Positions 62,662 to 64,000 of a DNA stretch of 64,000 nucleotides are shown piece by piece. Position 1 is the first letter of the stretch. Each line of letters opens with the position of its first letter. The notes beneath the pieces are model-generated. The model was given only the letters and a program-made list of their open reading frames with translations, was not told the DNA's origin and ran no database searches. The position numbers and the translations under genes were made by a program. The DNA is from Edaphobacter lichenicola (lineage in GTDB: Bacteria > Acidobacteriota > Terriglobia > Terriglobales > Acidobacteriaceae): positions 4,402,001 to 4,466,000 of the forward strand of contig NZ_CP073696.1 in NCBI RefSeq assembly GCF_025264645.1, in the 5' to 3' direction.

Positions 62662-63228
62662 TTAGGTGATCATGCGCCACAGACCCTCGAAGCCGGCCTT
62701 GCAATGCCGTTTCGCGTTGGTTGGATCTTGAACCATAAACTCAATGGTCGATTCAACGACCGAATTCATAAGCGACACTACGAACGTGATCGGACTTTTG
62801 CGCATGGAGCCGGAGGCGTGGATTAGCTCCAATAATTCCGCGACATAAGTCATGCCTTTGCCCGCGGCGGATCGAGATATTGGCGTAATCTCTCCCGAGA
62901 CGTTGAGTTGCGCAAGGGCTTGCCGCTTTTCTGGGAAAGATACGGCCCAGCTGGTCCAGTTTTGCCAGAGACGAAAAAGCTGATCACGAGGCTCACCCGT
63001 GTCCCGAAGACCGGTCACCGCAGCAGATGCCATCTCAAGCTTTAGCTCCACGTAGAGAGCGTTATAAAGTTCTGTCTTCGTCTCGAAGTATGTGAACAGT
63101 GAGCCGCTGGCAACGCCCGCTTCTTTCGCGATTCCAGCCGTTGGTGCGCTCAATCCTTGCACTACAATCACACGAGTGGCGGCAGCAAGGATTGCACTTC
63201 GCTTATCGTCGCTGCGTGGTCGAGGCAT
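62662..63228 (-). CDS. TetR-family transcription regulator
   Basis: A 188-residue TetR regulator. The N-terminal helix-turn-helix runs at about 10-55 (KRSAILAAATRVIVVQGLSA, PTAGIAKEAGVASGSLFTYF, then ETKTELYNALY). The C-terminal helical domain would bind a small ligand. It lies 53 bases upstream of the SDR gene on the same strand, so it is likely an autoregulator of that pair. The ATG at 63228 is preferred over a TTG two codons earlier. Confidence 0.9.
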   Translation of the reverse strand: MPRPRSDDKRSAILAAATRVIVVQGLSAPTAGIAKEAGVASGSLFTYFETKTELYNALYVELKLEMASAAVTGLRDTGEPRDQLFRLWQNWTSWAVSFPEKRQALAQLNVSGEITPISRSAAGKGMTYVAELLELIHASGSMRKSPITFVVSLMNSVVESTIEFMVQDPTNAKRHCKAGFEGLWRMIT

Positions 63229-63462
63229 TCCCAAAGCTTATAGGTAAGCGCCTGCTCAGTCAACTACGATTGAGTCTGGAAGTATTAGGCTCCAAATCGG
63301 ATCTGCTTGCACCACCAAAGAGAATGTAGAACCGATACCTCTTTCGGGTAAAAATCTTGGATGTCTCACATCGCTTGAGTTGAGGGCGCGCGAAAGGCGA
63401 GGCCCAGGAAAGCTTGTGGTCCATGGTTGAATATTTCGTCACTATCATTGGCGTCTTGAGGT

Positions 63463-64000
63463 CTACGATCGCAACAGAGGCAGACATTTAAAGAGGACGC
63501 GCATTATTGGAGACCTAACTCCATATGCCCGATTGGCTGGAATCGTGATCATAATCCGAGTTCCATTGGCAGGTGAGCTTATACATTCGAATTTAGCGCC
63601 AATCCTATGTGCACGCTCTTTCATCCCCACCAGTCCCCAGTGGCCCGGTCTTCCACCAGCGTTGAGAAGCATCGGATCTATTCCTTTGCCGTCGTCTGCG
63701 CAGGTGACAATGAGGGCCTTTTCGCCATAAGTGATCTTAACCTCAATACAGGAGGGATCGGCATGCTGAAAGGCATTCGTGATGGCCTCGCGTCCAATGC
63801 AGAAGACTTCTTCGAGAATGATCGGATCGACGACAACTACTGGACCCTCGGTAAGAACATCAAATTCAACTTGGCTATAGGGGGTGAAGTGTTCGCCGAC
63901 GCCGTCGAGAGCTTCAGCTAGGGTGAGGTCCTTGAGTCTGTCGGATCGGAGACTTCTAACCCTATTCCTTCCTTCCAACAAAATCGTGTCTGCCGATTTG
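63463..64000 (-). CDS. Sensor histidine kinase, C-terminal part, 5' end beyond the window
   Basis: The frame is open through the right edge, so only about the last 179 residues are present. ILLEGRNRVRSLRSDRL continues upstream past 63981. The HATPase domain has the NarX/LiaS-type N box IGREAITNAFQHAD, DDGKGIDPML, GHWGLVGMKERAHRIGA and SPANGTRIMITIP. This kinase class phosphorylates a LuxR-type regulator; none is seen downstream. The last 25 residues (ANRAYGVRSPIMRVLFKC onward) look like run-on sequence. In acidobacteria such kinases often carry a two-component beta-propeller sensor, which would lie outside the window. Confidence 0.85.
   Translation of the reverse strand, partial: KSADTILLEGRNRVRSLRSDRLKDLTLAEALDGVGEHFTPYSQVEFDVLTEGPVVVVDPIILEEVFCIGREAITNAFQHADPSCIEVKITYGEKALIVTCADDGKGIDPMLLNAGGRPGHWGLVGMKERAHRIGAKFECISSPANGTRIMITIPANRAYGVRSPIMRVLFKCLPLLRS

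Noticed and set aside
63260..63487. 75-codon minus-strand frame after the sensor kinase, possible response regulator
   Set aside because: It has no receiver or LuxR motif, so a regulator cannot be supported.

Overview
This 64 kb window looks like chromosomal DNA from an acidobacterium of the Acidobacteriaceae (Terriglobus/Granulicella/Edaphobacter type). The evidence is indirect: high G+C, PEP-CTERM surface proteins, MacB-type permeases without an adjacent ATPase, a PNGase A-like N-glycanase, a GT21 glycosyltransferase of hopanoid/ceramide type, and secreted GH36/GH105 enzymes. No 16S rRNA is present, so the genus is inferred. The window also holds most of the genes that usually sit near a bacterial replication origin: dnaN, dnaA, rpmH-rnpA-yidD-yidC-jag, rsmG-parA-parB with three parS sites, and mnmE. 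They are spread over about 50 kb.

Layout. 1-5 kb: a cut-off RNase T2 gene, ruvA, two kinds of intergenic repeat, the RNase P RNA gene (minus strand), and a large FG-GAP/Ig secreted protein. 5-13 kb: a composite repeat, two MacB-like permeases, a GT21 glycosyltransferase, an MFS exporter, a DHFR-like reductase and dnaN. A weak DnaA-box cluster lies upstream of dnaN. 13-19 kb: an NAD(P)-binding protein, two secreted hypotheticals, a PEP-CTERM protein, then dnaA with a clear terminator. 19-23 kb: the rpmH-rnpA-yidD-yidC-jag cluster (ribosome protein, RNase P protein, membrane insertase machinery, RNA-binding protein). 23-30 kb: two SRPBCC paralogues flanking a quinone-oxidoreductase-like protein, an HNH-like protein, thrS, azoR, tspO and a 44-residue small protein. 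30-36 kb: folC-plsC, a class-I amidotransferase-like peptidase, rsmG, parA and parB, with parS in three consecutive intergenic gaps. 36-50 kb: accessory metabolism, including a secreted amidohydrolase, an ICMT-like protein, HU, a B3-like metallo-beta-lactamase with a Gln in the zinc motif, a PNGase A-like protein, an LLM oxidoreductase, a patatin/beta-barrel protein, a Tat-exported sugar isomerase-like protein, an SDR and a DUF2461 protein. 50-59 kb: a winged-helix/TPR regulator divergent from a duplicated-domain secreted protein, a second PEP-CTERM protein, an SPFH protein, and GH36 and GH105 genes separated by a segment with direct repeats at its ends. 59-64 kb: mnmE, whose 3' end is followed by a truncated tyrosine integrase (likely an island scar), a TetR-SDR pair whose SDR carries two compensating frameshifts, and a sensor kinase cut by the window end.

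I found no CRISPR array, no tRNA gene, no complete insertion sequence and no recognisable defence system. The most interesting non-coding signals are a three-copy TGGTG-rich dispersed repeat, a 158-bp element with imperfect terminal inverted repeats, the three parS sites, two pairs of intergenic direct duplications, and the integrase scar at the mnmE 3' end.
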